From Selenomonadales bacterium 4137-cl (lineage in GTDB: Bacteria; Bacillota; Negativicutes; Sporomusales; UBA7701), in contig JAUOZS010000002.1 in assembly GCA_032334055.1 (NCBI GenBank), positions 1 to 64,000 on the forward strand: 64,000 nt of DNA, written 5' to 3'. Position 1 is the stretch's first letter, and the number at the start of each line of letters is the position of its first letter. The position numbers and the translations under genes were made by a program. The notes under the pieces were generated by a model, which saw only the letters and a program-made list of their open reading frames with translations, was not told the DNA's origin and searched no databases. Positions 46,530 through 54,609 of this stretch are shown piece after piece.

Positions 46530-46913
46530 ATGACAAGAAAAGCTTACAGCGCGGCGGGGGCTGCTACGGTGGGGCCGTATTCGCACGCGGTGGCGGCGGC
46601 CGGCGAGCTTGTTTACCTTTCGGGGCAGACGCCGCTCGACCCGAAGACGGGCAAGCTGGTGGAAGGCGACGTGGGCGTCCAGACGGCGCAGTGCTTCGAG
46701 AATCTGGCGAATGTGCTGGCGGCTGCCGGACTGACGCTGGACGATGTTGTGAAGGTCAACGTCTTTCTGACCGATATCGGCGATTTCGCGGCGATGAACG
46801 CGGTGTACGCGACGAAGTTCGCGGCTCCCTATCCGGCGCGGTCGACGGTCGGCGTGGCTGCTTTGCCCCTCGGGGCGCGGGTGGAGATCGAGATGATCGC
46901 CCGCCGGGGCTAA
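46530..46913 (+). CDS. ridA: RidA-family enamine/imine deaminase
   Basis: A 127-residue protein of the YjgF/YER057c/UK114 family, which hydrolyses reactive enamines released by PLP enzymes. It shows VGPYSHAVAAAGELVYLSGQ, the NVFLTDIGDFAAMN segment and the binding-site arginine in YPARSTVGVAALPLGARVEI. Length is standard. GGAGGGAGGA precedes the ATG. It follows the AhpD-like gene closely and probably shares its mRNA. Confidence 0.93.
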   Translation: MTRKAYSAAGAATVGPYSHAVAAAGELVYLSGQTPLDPKTGKLVEGDVGVQTAQCFENLANVLAAAGLTLDDVVKVNVFLTDIGDFAAMNAVYATKFAAPYPARSTVGVAALPLGARVEIEMIARRG

Positions 46914-46986
46914 AGCGGCAGGGACTTTTCTCTGACGATAGGGAAACTGATGACAGCACAATACGGGTAGGAGCTGGCGCATACAT

Positions 46987-48336
46987 ATGTTGCAGGATGA
47001 TGGGCAGAGCGCCTGGCAGTTGCGGGTGCGCGAGCTGGAGCGGCGGCGGTGGCTGGTATGGGTGCCGGTGGCGCTGGCCTTTTTGGCCGCGTATTTCCAC
47101 CGCACCGCGACAGGTGTGGTGGCCGACAGCCTGATGCGCGATTTCGCCATCGAACGGGCGGCCGAACTGGGCGTTCTTTCTTCGATTTATTTTTACACGT
47201 ACGCGGCGATGCAGTTGCCGGCCGGCATTCTGGCCGATTTCTGGGGACCGCGGCGGACGGTCACGCTGGCGCTGCTGATGGCGGCGGGCGGGGCGGTGCT
47301 GTTCGGCGCGAGCGAGAGCATGCCGGCCCTGTACGCCGGGCGGTTTCTGTCGAGCGTGGGGGTCGGGCTGCTGTTCGTCAATCTCGTCAAGATTTACGCC
47401 AACTGGTTCCGGCTGCGGGAGTTCGGCACGATGTCGGGGCTGACGGTGCTGGTGGGCAACGCCGGCTCGCTGCTGGCGGCGACGCCGCTGGCGTTCGTGG
47501 TCGAGGCGCTGAACTGGCGGGCGGCTTTTTACCTGATCGCCGCTTACTCGCTGGTGATGGCGGCGGCGAGTTGGCTGATCGTCCGCGACCGCCCCGCCGA
47601 CGTGGGCCTGCCGCCGGTCGCGGCGGTGGAGGAGAGCGAGGGCGTGGCAGCGTCAGGGTCGACGATGACCGGCCAATACAGCGTGGTGGCGTGCATCCGG
47701 ACGGTGCTGGGCAACCGCTATACCTGGCCGCCGTTCCTGGCGGGAACGCTGGTGTACAGCGTGTTCATGACCTTCCTCGGTGTGTGGGGGGTGCCGTATT
47801 TCATGCAGGTGTACGGGATGTCGCGCATTGAGGCGTCGAATTATATGGTGGCGGTCGTGGCCGGGAATATGGTCGGCGGGCCGCTGATCGGCTTTCTGTC
47901 GGACCGGCTGGGGTACAGGCGGTGGCCGTACTGCGGCTTCGTGGCGATGTTTTTGGCGGTGTGGCTGACGCTGACGGTGTGGAACGGCGGCAAGCCGCCG
48001 GTGGGGGCGCTTTATCCCCTCGTCTTTATGATCGGTGTCGGGATGTCGGCGCTTACGATATCGGTGGCGTGCGCGCGGGAAGTCAATCCGCCGCATGTGG
48101 CCGGCATTGCCGCCGGGTTCGTCAACTCGGGACCGTTTATCGGCGCGGCGCTGATGCAGCCGATTTTCGGCTGGGTGCTCGATTTGCACTGGCAAGGAGC
48201 GATCGAGAACGGGGTGAAGGTTTACCCCGGCAGTGCCTGGCAGAGCGCGTTCTGGCTGTGCGCGGCGGTGCTGGCCGTGGGGCTGGCGTTGACGCTCTTG
48301 ATCAGGGAGACGCGCTGCCGGGCGCGAGTCGACTAG
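46987..48336 (+). CDS. Major facilitator superfamily transporter
   Basis: A 449-residue inner-membrane transporter with about twelve helices and a 45-residue N-terminal cytoplasmic tail. The MFS loop 2-3 motif is ADFWGPRRTV and its second-half counterpart SDRLGYRRWP. SIYFYTYAAMQLPAGILADF is typical of anion:cation-symporter and sugar-acid transporters, but the substrate is unknown. AGGAG lies 14 bases before the ATG, rather long. The stop overlaps the 3' end of the convergent gene by four bases, with no terminator between. Confidence 0.87.
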   Translation: MLQDDGQSAWQLRVRELERRRWLVWVPVALAFLAAYFHRTATGVVADSLMRDFAIERAAELGVLSSIYFYTYAAMQLPAGILADFWGPRRTVTLALLMAAGGAVLFGASESMPALYAGRFLSSVGVGLLFVNLVKIYANWFRLREFGTMSGLTVLVGNAGSLLAATPLAFVVEALNWRAAFYLIAAYSLVMAAASWLIVRDRPADVGLPPVAAVEESEGVAASGSTMTGQYSVVACIRTVLGNRYTWPPFLAGTLVYSVFMTFLGVWGVPYFMQVYGMSRIEASNYMVAVVAGNMVGGPLIGFLSDRLGYRRWPYCGFVAMFLAVWLTLTVWNGGKPPVGALYPLVFMIGVGMSALTISVACAREVNPPHVAGIAAGFVNSGPFIGAALMQPIFGWVLDLHWQGAIENGVKVYPGSAWQSAFWLCAAVLAVGLALTLLIRETRCRARVD

Positions 48337-49970
48337 CCGGGCGAATCCCCGGCTCGGCCGGGATTCGGGTTATAACGCAGCACTACTTTGTACCGGGGGA
48401 CTTGCAGTATATCAAACCCGATCACGGTCAGTTCGCCGTTTTTCCGCAGGACATCATTCAGCATTGTAAGCGGCAGGTCCCTCCCGGAGACGGGAGCGGG
48501 CCCGGCCGCCACTGCCGATAGTCTTTGCAGGACTGCTTCTTTTGAGATCCAGTTGCCCATGCTTTGCGGGGTGGCGCTGACCCATTTTTTAACTTTCGGT
48601 ATCAGCTCCGTAACATCTTTAACCCGGGTTTCCCGGGGATAGTTCAGGTAAATAACCCCGGACATGAATTCTCCGGAAGCGGGGAAGGTCCGATAAAACC
48701 GCAAGGAGTTCACGCCTTGCGCGTTTTTTATTGTCCTCAGATCGCTTTCCTGCAATAGCGTAATATTATAGGAACCTAAGTCGACCATTTTTTGAGCAGC
48801 TGCACCCCATAAAAACGTCTGACGGTCCTTGGATAATGCCCCGACGACCTCCAGCAGGGACAGCGCGTCGCCCGTGCCGTCCAAGGTTGCCTCCTTTGAG
48901 CCCGGATAATAGCAAAAAGCCCCCTCGCTCTCCTGATAGCACTTTTCAAACGTGCTTTGCACCATATTTTCCATGAAGGTTTTTGCCGCTTGTTTGTTTT
49001 CCGCCGATACGCCGCTCCAAAGATAATTTGTCAATAGTTTTATACCTTGGTACCTTGCTATTTTCCAGTCATGCACTTCGGCGAGATCGGCATCCTCAGG
49101 CATGGGCCGGGAAAGCTTGCGAAGGGTTGTAGCCAGCATTTCGTCTTTATAGCGCAAGGGGAATTCACGGTGGCGATCGGCGCCATTCGGAGCTGCAAAT
49201 AACTGGACAATTTTATAGGTGGGTCCCAGGTCTCCTTCATTCAGCAGTTCACCGGTATAACGGAGCCGAGGCCCCCAAAAGCCTGTCTTGCTGTCCTGGT
49301 TGGCGTAAAACCACTCTAGCAGCGCTTGTTTCCACGCCGGCGAAAAGGTATAGAGGTTGTTTCGTTCCAGTTCGCCGTAGTTGTGATAAAAAGCCGCCAT
49401 GATGTAATTGGTTTTCGGGAGTTTGGCGCCCAACCACCCTACCGTCGATAGATCGTCCAATACGGCCGTCAGTTTGTGGGGGGTAGCGATTTCGTCGAGG
49501 AACTTGAGGGGGTATTTCAACCGCAGGGGCCGACCGGTTTCTTTGGCTAACAGTTCAAGGTGCTGCACGACATTCAGTGTCGGCTCCAGATAATAAAAGG
49601 AGGGGTACGCGGGGTCCATAAAACCGCCTGTCTCAGGATTCTGGAGGCTTAAGTAAAAATCCATTTCCACGTTTTTATCGGCGAAGGCCGGCACCTTAAT
49701 CAACCCTTGCCTGGTTTTCAGCTGGCGGTGCAGGTCGTTAAGCCTGGCAAAGGCGGTAATATAACGGCCCTTGTCGAGGTAATGGGCGCACCCCAGCATC
49801 TTGAATTCGAATTCCGCCATGTAGTATCCTTCGGCCTGCAATTGTCCGTTCAGTTTAAACATTTCGGAAATTGCGGCCACGCTGCGGTAGACATAGAAGC
49901 CTGCTCCGGCCGCGAATATTGCCGCAATCGTTAAGCCGGCGGCGATTAATCTCTTAACCTGCGTCTTCAT
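48333..49970 (-). CDS. Membrane-anchored protein with toroid-like repeats
   Basis: A 545-residue protein with one N-terminal anchor (LIAAGLTIAAIFAAGAGFYV) and a large extracytoplasmic part. SLQNPETGGFMDP, ANQDSKTGFWGP and intervening helices resemble the QxxxGGF-type repeats of terpenoid-cyclase, prenyltransferase and alpha/alpha-toroid proteins, but no catalytic DxDD or metal site is evident. It also contains YCYYPGSKEATLDGTG-like loops. AAGGAGAAGG selects the ATG at 49970. A strong palindrome lies 43 bases upstream. I do not recognise the family; a carbohydrate- or polymer-processing role is only a guess. Confidence 0.6.
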   Translation of the reverse strand: MKTQVKRLIAAGLTIAAIFAAGAGFYVYRSVAAISEMFKLNGQLQAEGYYMAEFEFKMLGCAHYLDKGRYITAFARLNDLHRQLKTRQGLIKVPAFADKNVEMDFYLSLQNPETGGFMDPAYPSFYYLEPTLNVVQHLELLAKETGRPLRLKYPLKFLDEIATPHKLTAVLDDLSTVGWLGAKLPKTNYIMAAFYHNYGELERNNLYTFSPAWKQALLEWFYANQDSKTGFWGPRLRYTGELLNEGDLGPTYKIVQLFAAPNGADRHREFPLRYKDEMLATTLRKLSRPMPEDADLAEVHDWKIARYQGIKLLTNYLWSGVSAENKQAAKTFMENMVQSTFEKCYQESEGAFCYYPGSKEATLDGTGDALSLLEVVGALSKDRQTFLWGAAAQKMVDLGSYNITLLQESDLRTIKNAQGVNSLRFYRTFPASGEFMSGVIYLNYPRETRVKDVTELIPKVKKWVSATPQSMGNWISKEAVLQRLSAVAAGPAPVSGRDLPLTMLNDVLRKNGELTVIGFDILQVPRYKVVLRYNPNPGRAGDSPG

Positions 49971-50012
49971 TATTATCCTTCTCCTTGGGGGACACGCTGC
50001 CACCTCACAAAT

Positions 50013-50048
50013 AATATTCCATATGTGTTATATAACATGTGGAATATT
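50013..50048. promoter_or_regulatory. Large palindromic operator
   Basis: Arms AATATTCCATATGT (50013-50026) and ACATGTGGAATATT (50035-50048) pair at 13 of 14 positions around an 8-base centre. It lies 43 bases upstream of the toroid-like gene on the minus strand. AT-rich ends and central ATGT/ACAT suggest a dimeric repressor site. The regulator is unknown. Confidence 0.6.
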
Positions 50049-50099
50049 GCCCTTGCCTGGTAAATGCAGGCAGCTTTTCATGCAATCGGAGCGAAAAAG

Positions 50100-50137
50100 A
50101 GACCGTCCGCGAGCTGCTGAGGCTCCGCGGACGGTCT
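50100..50137 (-). terminator. Terminator of the OsmC gene
   Basis: A 12-bp stem (50100-50111 with 50126-50137); on the minus strand it is followed by CTTTTT. Confidence 0.75.
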
Positions 50138-50154
50138 TGGTTAAGTAGCGAGGG

Positions 50155-50565
50155 TTAGGAGCGGTATTTGAAGGTGATGGTTTTTTTCATGTCGGGGTGG
50201 AGGCTGTTGAACACCGGGCATTCCTTGGCGGTCAGCTCGATGATCTTCTTTTGCTTGGGGGTGTAGTTGTCGTGCGGCAGGGTGAATTCGCTGATGAGCT
50301 CGACTATGCGGCGCGGGTCGGTGCCCATGACTTTGGTGGTTTGGACTTCGGCGCCGTCGATGGAGAAGCCGTGGGTTTCGGCGGCGATGCCCATGATGGT
50401 GAGGACGCAGGAGCCGAAGGCGGTGGCGACGAGGTCGGTGGGGGAGAAGGCTTCGCCGCGGCCGTGGTTGTCGACGGGGGCGTCGGTGATGATTTTGTTG
50501 CCGGACTGGAGATGGACGCATTCGGTGCGCAGGCCGCCGAGGTATTTGTTTGTTACCGTTGCCAT
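50155..50565 (-). CDS. OsmC-family peroxiredoxin-like protein
   Basis: A 136-residue cytoplasmic protein of the OsmC/Ohr family, which reduces organic hydroperoxides with two cysteines. Cys53 lies in TAFGSCVLT and the second in AKECPVFN near residue 115. SPTDLVATAFGSC and the N-terminal beta strands match YhfA/OsmC-like members more than Ohr. AAAGGGG precedes the ATG at 50565. It is a single gene with its own terminator. Confidence 0.9.
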   Translation of the reverse strand: MATVTNKYLGGLRTECVHLQSGNKIITDAPVDNHGRGEAFSPTDLVATAFGSCVLTIMGIAAETHGFSIDGAEVQTTKVMGTDPRRIVELISEFTLPHDNYTPKQKKIIELTAKECPVFNSLHPDMKKTITFKYRS

Positions 50566-50741
50566 TATAAAACCCCTTTCGGATATTTGGTCATAATGTA
50601 ATATTCAAGCTGCGGGCGGTATTTTCCTTCGCTTGCGTGAAAATCCCCGCTCCCGGGCGGCGGGGGGGGGCAGGCCGGAGGGGGTGGGATAAATAATGAG
50701 TCGAAATACCCAGTATTTTCAGACTAAAGTCCTAAAAAGGC

Positions 50742-50770
50742 TTGCCAGCGGCGGGAAAACACGATAATAT
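50742..50770 (+). promoter_or_regulatory. Promoter of the second riboswitch transcript
   Basis: TTGCCA (50742-50747) and TAATAT (50765-50770), spacer 17, about 50 bases before the aptamer. Confidence 0.6.
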
Positions 50771-50817
50771 TAAGTCATCAACAGCGGCTTTTCGCAGAAT
50801 ATTGTCGAAAATATCAT

Positions 50818-50894
50818 AGCTGGCAAACCTGCCGAAAGACAGGGACGCAAAGCCATGGGTCTAAGGACGGATGTCTATGACTGCCAGGTTGCCT
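50818..50894 (+). promoter_or_regulatory. Cyclic di-GMP-I (GEMM) riboswitch aptamer
   Basis: All class landmarks are present in order: GGCAAACC, a hairpin with CGAAAG, GGGACGCAAAGCCATGGGTC, TAAGGACGGATGTC and GACTGCCAGGTTGCC, the last pairing with the opening GGCAAACC as P1. A terminator-like hairpin follows at once. The downstream genes encode a 53-residue membrane protein and a 56-residue HD-GYP-N-like protein. The overlapping open frame from 50855 is an artefact. Confidence 0.95.
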
Positions 50895-50915
50895 ATTCGC
50901 TGAGGCGAATTGTTT
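50895..50915 (+). terminator. Expression-platform hairpin of the second riboswitch
   Basis: ATTCGC pairs with GCGAAT around TGAG, followed by TGTTT. It lies exactly where the first riboswitch has its terminator. Confidence 0.5.
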
Positions 50916-51012
50916 CGATTGCGGCAGTCTTTCAGGGGATTGGCGCTATTTTTTATGGCCGGAATGACCGCCGTGGCGCGGGTGGCGAAGGCCGGCAGAG
51001 GGGGAAGAGCGG

Positions 51013-51174
51013 ATGCCTGATTTGGATTATTCATATGTGCTTGCGGCGGTGGGGATTACTGCGGTTATGCTGGCGGCGTATATCTATGCGACGGTGACGG
51101 AGCCGAAAAGCTTTTTTAAGCGGCCTGTGGGTCAGGTGCAGGTCAGGGATCTGCGCAAGATCAAGGGCAGGTAG
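51013..51174 (+). CDS. 53-residue single-pass membrane protein under c-di-GMP riboswitch
   Basis: A very short gene. The protein begins MPDLDYS, has one transmembrane helix (YVLAAVGITAVMLAAYIYA) and a basic C-terminal tail with FFKRPVGQVQVRDLRKIKG, so the tail is probably cytoplasmic. AGGGGGAAGAG precedes the ATG. It is the first supported gene after the riboswitch, about 120 bases downstream. No family is recognised. A role in envelope or motility control is inferred from the c-di-GMP setting only. Confidence 0.65.
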   Translation: MPDLDYSYVLAAVGITAVMLAAYIYATVTEPKSFFKRPVGQVQVRDLRKIKGR

Positions 51175-51241
51175 AGATTGGGGGCGGTGAGAGGTGACGT
51201 GACTGTGCGGGGGTTAAGGATTACGGACAAGGAGGTGGGCC

Positions 51242-51412
51242 ATGAAGAAGATGGTTGTCGAGGCGCTGACGCCGGGTATGGTGGTGGCCCGTGAAGTGGT
51301 TTCCCGCGAGGGGGTCGTGCTCCTCGAAAAGGGCGGGCGCCTGACGCAGGCGCATATCGCCATCCTCACCCGCCGGGAAGTGCCGTTCGTTTATATCAAG
51401 AAAGAGGAATAG
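51242..51412 (+). CDS. 56-residue protein like the N-terminal module of HD-GYP proteins
   Basis: A short protein: VVEALTPGMVVAREVVSREG, then VVLLEKGGRLTQAHIAILTR and VPFVYIKKEE. The pattern LxPGMvvardV...G.vLL..G..LT..hi..L matches the small beta domain that precedes HD-GYP c-di-GMP phosphodiesterases. Here it stands alone without the catalytic domain. AAGGAGGTGG precedes the ATG. It follows the 53-residue gene by 67 bases and is closed by a strong terminator, so both probably belong to the riboswitch transcript. Confidence 0.7.
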   Translation: MKKMVVEALTPGMVVAREVVSREGVVLLEKGGRLTQAHIAILTRREVPFVYIKKEE

Positions 51413-51430
51413 CAGCGGATAAGCAGCGTT

Positions 51431-51461
51431 GCGGCCGGCAAAAGCCGGCCGCCTGTTTTTT
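51431..51461 (+). terminator. Terminator of the second riboswitch transcript
   Basis: A perfect 9-bp GC stem (51431-51439 with 51444-51452) with loop AAAA, then CTGTTTTTT. Confidence 0.88.
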
Positions 51462-51546
51462 CCGGGGGGCGCGGCAGCCGGGCGGCTTGGCGCGGGCGGC
51501 GTTTTTTATTATAATGACAGTACGGAATTCCACGGGAGGGCCTTTT

Positions 51547-53352
51547 ATGGCAAGCGAGCTGACGGAAAAACTGAGCCATCTGCCGGATAAGCCGGGCGTG
51601 TATCTGATGAAGGACGCGAACGGCCGGATAATTTATGTCGGCAAGGCGGTTAACCTTAAAAACAGGGTGCGCTCCTATTTTCAGTCGAGTCGCGGGCATT
51701 CACCGAAGACGACGGCCCTGGTGGCCCGCATCGCCGATCTGGAGTTCATTGTGACGGGGTCGGAGATCGAGGCGCTAATCCTGGAGTGCAACCTGATCAA
51801 GAAGCACCGCCCGAAGTATAATATCAGCCTGCGGGACGACAAGAGCTTCCCGTACGTGAAGGTGACGATGAACGAGCCGTACCCCCAGGTTTTCGTGACG
51901 CGGCGGGTGGTGAAGGACGGGGCGCGCTATTTCGGCCCGTATACCGACGCCGGGGCGATCCACGAGACGGTGGCGCTGCTGCGCCGCCTGTTTCCGCTGC
52001 GCACCTGCCGCAAGCTGGACGCGCCCCGGCCGTGTCTGCAGCACCATATCAAGCGCTGCCTCGCGCCCTGCGCCGGCAAGGTGGACGAGAAGACGTACGG
52101 GGAGATGATCCGCGCGGTGCTGCTGCTTTTGGAGGGCCGCTCGGACGATGTGGTGAAGGAACTGAAGCGCCGGATGGCCGAGGCGGCCGCGAACCTGGAG
52201 TTCGAGCGGGCGGCCCGCCTGCGCGACCAGTTGGCGTCGGTGGAGAAGGTGGTGGAGAAGCAGAATATCGTGACCGGCGCGGGCGACCAGGACGCTGTCG
52301 GCCTGGCGCGGTCGGCGGCCGGCACGTGTGCGCAGGTGTTCTTCATCCGCAGCGGCAAGCTGGTGGGCCGCGAGCACTTTCTGCTGACCGGGGGCGAGGA
52401 CGAGGAGGACGCCACGGCGCTGGCGGCGTTCGTGAAGCAGTATTACAGCCAGGCGGCCTTCATCCCGCGCGAGGTGCTGCTGCCCGAACCGCTGCCCGAG
52501 CAGGAGCTGCTGGCGGAGTGGCTGAGCGGCCTGAAGGGCGGCCGGGTGCGGGTGGAGGCTCCCAAGCGCGGCACGAAGCGCGACCTGGTGACGATGGCGG
52601 CCGATAACGCGGCGGTGGTGCTCAAGGAGCAGGCCGACCGTCTGGCGGCCGACACGCGGCGCACGGCCGGGGCGGTGGCCGAGCTGGCGGAGTATCTCGG
52701 CCTACCGGAACCGCCGGGACGGATTGAGTGCTTCGACATTTCCCATATCCAGGGGGCGGAGACGGTGGCGTCGATGGTGGTGTTCGAGGACGGCGCGGCC
52801 AACAAGGACGAGTACCGCCGTTACAAGCTGAAGACGGTGGAGGGCAAGCCGGACGATTTCGCCTCGATGGCGGAGGTGATCGGCCGCCGCTTCCGCGGCC
52901 CGGAGGCGCTCCCCGGCCTGGTTATCATCGACGGCGGCAAGGGGCAGTTGAGCGCCGCGCTGGCGGTGGCGAGGGAGCAGGGGGTCGACGTACCGATGGT
53001 CGGCCTGGCGAAGGAGTTCGAGCATATTTTCCGCGAGGGGGAGAGTGAGCCGCTCATCCTGCCGCGGAATTCCCAGGCGCTTTTCCTGGTGCAGCGCATC
53101 CGCGACGAGGCCCACCGGTTCGCGATTACTTACCACCGCAAGCTGAGGGCGCGCCGCAATCTGGTGTCGGTGCTCGACCATGTACCGGGGATAGGGCCGG
53201 CGCGCCGCAAGGCGCTGTGGGAGAGTTTCGGCAGCCTGGCGAAGATCAAGGCGGCGACGGTGGAGGACCTGGCGGCTGTGCCGGGGATGACGCGGCCGGC
53301 GGCCGAGGCGGTGTACGCGTTTTTCCAGCGCCGGGAGGGGAAAGACGGCTGA
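51547..53352 (+). CDS. uvrC: Excinuclease ABC subunit C
   Basis: A 601-residue nuclease making both incisions in nucleotide excision repair. The GIY-YIG domain opens with KPGVYLMKDANGRIIYVGKA; the UVR motif for UvrB binding is ELKRRMAEAAANLEFERAA near residue 215; the RNase-H-like domain has CFDISHIQG and IIDGGKGQLS; paired helix-hairpin-helix motifs end the protein (VPGIGPARRKALW, VPGMTRPAAEAV). GGGAGGG gives ATG 51547. No SOS box is seen before it, unlike uvrBA, which lies 18 kb away. Confidence 0.98.
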   Translation: MASELTEKLSHLPDKPGVYLMKDANGRIIYVGKAVNLKNRVRSYFQSSRGHSPKTTALVARIADLEFIVTGSEIEALILECNLIKKHRPKYNISLRDDKSFPYVKVTMNEPYPQVFVTRRVVKDGARYFGPYTDAGAIHETVALLRRLFPLRTCRKLDAPRPCLQHHIKRCLAPCAGKVDEKTYGEMIRAVLLLLEGRSDDVVKELKRRMAEAAANLEFERAARLRDQLASVEKVVEKQNIVTGAGDQDAVGLARSAAGTCAQVFFIRSGKLVGREHFLLTGGEDEEDATALAAFVKQYYSQAAFIPREVLLPEPLPEQELLAEWLSGLKGGRVRVEAPKRGTKRDLVTMAADNAAVVLKEQADRLAADTRRTAGAVAELAEYLGLPEPPGRIECFDISHIQGAETVASMVVFEDGAANKDEYRRYKLKTVEGKPDDFASMAEVIGRRFRGPEALPGLVIIDGGKGQLSAALAVAREQGVDVPMVGLAKEFEHIFREGESEPLILPRNSQALFLVQRIRDEAHRFAITYHRKLRARRNLVSVLDHVPGIGPARRKALWESFGSLAKIKAATVEDLAAVPGMTRPAAEAVYAFFQRREGKDG

Positions 53353-53454
53353 TAGAAATTACCCCGATTTTTCTTTTCTTTTCCATGCATGAGGACGTTT
53401 TTTCGGGTCATAATAGTAACGCAGAGGTTCGTAATGGTCGAGCCAAGAGTGGTG

Positions 53455-53532
53455 TCGGATCTCATCAGGGGTTCGGCATCAGTCGGCCAAAGATTGGCGT
53501 TGGATCTCATCCGGGGTTCGGCGTCAGTCGGC
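53455..53532 (+). repeat. 45-bp direct repeat, two copies
   Basis: TCGGATCTCATCAGGGGTTC... at 53455-53487 recurs with few changes at 53500-53532 (period 45, ending GTCAGTCGGC in both). It lies in a region without a supported gene (53353-54108). Confidence 0.7.
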
Positions 53533-53622
53533 GGGCAGATCGTCATATGTCTTGTAAGGCTGTACGGCAGCCCAACTGTTGTCGTGTGGTCAAAAGGGAT
53601 GTATGGCGGTCGAGCTAAGACT

Positions 53623-53830
53623 GTCAGGGGTTCCGGAGAGGTTTCCCGGAAAACCGTACTTTGGGTCTGTCGTTGTCGAGAGACTGCGGCAGGTTCGGCA
53701 GGTACTCCTGGTAGTCGAGCAAAGGTCTGCGCCGGTTGTGTAATGCTTGTGCGTAGCCGACAGGTTGCGTATAGGTATGTAGTGATCGGTGTAGGCTGTA
53801 GCGTAGATCATTACGGGCCTTTGCCCTGTT
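53623..53830 (-). pseudogene. Possible IS21-type (IstA) transposase remnant
   Basis: One minus-strand frame reads NDLRYSLHRSLHTYTQPVGY, then RRRPLLDYQEYLPNLPQSLD and a stop. The spaced RYS...LDYxxYLPxL pattern recalls the C-terminal part of IstA transposases (NRYSVP...HYLPVL). No start, catalytic region or inverted repeat is present. This is a tentative reading of a short decayed fragment. Confidence 0.25.
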
Positions 53831-53844
53831 TGTTTTTGGTTCGG

Positions 53845-53963
53845 CTGCTGATAAGCCCCCATCTACTGCGTTGCTCCTCGGATTACCCGCTCGACGTACG
53901 CAACCAAGTACGCCGTCGCGGGCAATCCTCCGGTGCGCCTTGTATCTGGGGACTTCTGAGCAG
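53845..53963 (-). repeat. Repeat family B, copy 1 (reverse orientation)
   Basis: Read on the minus strand: outer arm CTGCT...AGCAG, conserved CCAGATACAAGGCGCACCGG, a variable middle stem (CCCGC/GCGGG with inner GTAC/GTAC), conserved CCGAGGAGCAACG and GTAGATGGGG. The same organisation recurs at 54962, 59030 and 62530 with different paired bases. Confidence 0.82.
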
Positions 53964-54046
53964 CCTCACGTCGTTTATACCTTGGTTGAGGCGAATTCTT
54001 TTGCCCTAAACACAATAAAAATAATTAAAAAATAATTATTTTCCGT

Positions 54047-54075
54047 TTGCCTTTTGGCGGTGCTGCTGGTAGAAT
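54047..54075 (+). promoter_or_regulatory. Promoter of the rubredoxin gene
   Basis: TTGCCT (54047-54052) and TAGAAT (54070-54075) with spacer 17. Just upstream, AAAATAATT and AATTATTTT (54017-54042) form an AT-rich dyad that may be an operator or an UP element. Confidence 0.6.
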
Positions 54076-54108
54076 TTAATTATCAGCAATACATAAGGAG
54101 GAGTAGCT

Positions 54109-54267
54109 ATGGCGAAGTGGGAGTGCAGCGTGTGCGGCTATGTGTACGACGAGGCGGCGGGCGATCCCGACCACGGGATAGCGGCCGGGACGAAGTTCGA
54201 GGATATCCCCGACGACTGGGTGTGTCCGGTGTGCGGGGTTGGCAAGGATCAGTTCACAAAGCAGTAG
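54109..54267 (+). CDS. rub: Rubredoxin
   Basis: A 52-residue electron carrier with one iron held by four cysteines: ECSVCGYVYDEAAGDP (Cys6, Cys9) and DDWVCPVCGVGKDQF (Cys39, Cys42). AAGGAGGAG precedes the ATG. In anaerobes rubredoxin passes electrons to superoxide reductase, rubrerythrin or flavodiiron proteins; the ferritin-like protein and peroxiredoxin of this window are possible partners, though not adjacent. It has its own promoter and terminator. Confidence 0.97.
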   Translation: MAKWECSVCGYVYDEAAGDPDHGIAAGTKFEDIPDDWVCPVCGVGKDQFTKQ

Positions 54268-54276
54268 GATACAGGG

Positions 54277-54305
54277 AAAGGCCCTCTGAAAAGAGGGCCT
54301 TTTTG
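54277..54305 (+). terminator. Terminator of the rubredoxin gene
   Basis: AAAGGCCCTCT pairs with AGAGGGCCTTT around GAAA, followed by TTT. Confidence 0.85.
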
Positions 54306-54410
54306 TTGGGCGCGACACGGCTGAGGTATCGGGAGAGGCGGGCGCTGGCGTGCGTCATGCGCCGTCTGGTCAACATCGTCTATGGAATGATGAAGCACCG
54401 GAATGCCTAA
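54304..54410 (+). pseudogene. IS110/IS116-family transposase C-terminal remnant
   Basis: Only the last part of the frame is left: TRLRYRERRALACVMRRLVN followed by IVYGMMKHRNA and a stop. The ALxxVMRRLVNIxYxMMKH pattern is the typical end of IS110-family transposases. Everything upstream is replaced by the rubredoxin gene and its terminator, so it is a relic. Confidence 0.55.
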
Positions 54411-54450
54411 GTGATGCCGGACCTGCCGGAGAAAGAGGCTGTTTGACAGC

Positions 54451-54494
54451 AGTGGCAGCATCCTCAAAAGATGCTGCCACTATGTTGGTTTTTT
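54451..54494 (+). terminator. Terminator-like hairpin after the transposase relic
   Basis: A perfect 11-bp stem (54451-54461 with 54471-54481); a T-run starts eight bases later. Confidence 0.55.
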
Positions 54495-54609
54495 CGGTTG
54501 TCCGACGGGAGCGACAGTTGCGTCAGAAGCGAATTTGCCGCTCTGGACGGTACTGACGCTTCGCTAGGGGCACTGTCGGGTGACTGACTGCAGAATCTGA
54601 ATTCTGCGG

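Noticed and set aside
50855..51097. An 80-codon frame starting inside the c-di-GMP riboswitch
   Set aside because: It covers the aptamer core and terminator hairpin, and its Arg-rich translation has no family. The riboswitch explains the conservation.
53389..54009. A 206-codon + frame after uvrC
   Set aside because: It runs over the 45-bp repeat and a family B repeat, has no ribosome site and an unlikely Arg/Val/Ser-rich translation.
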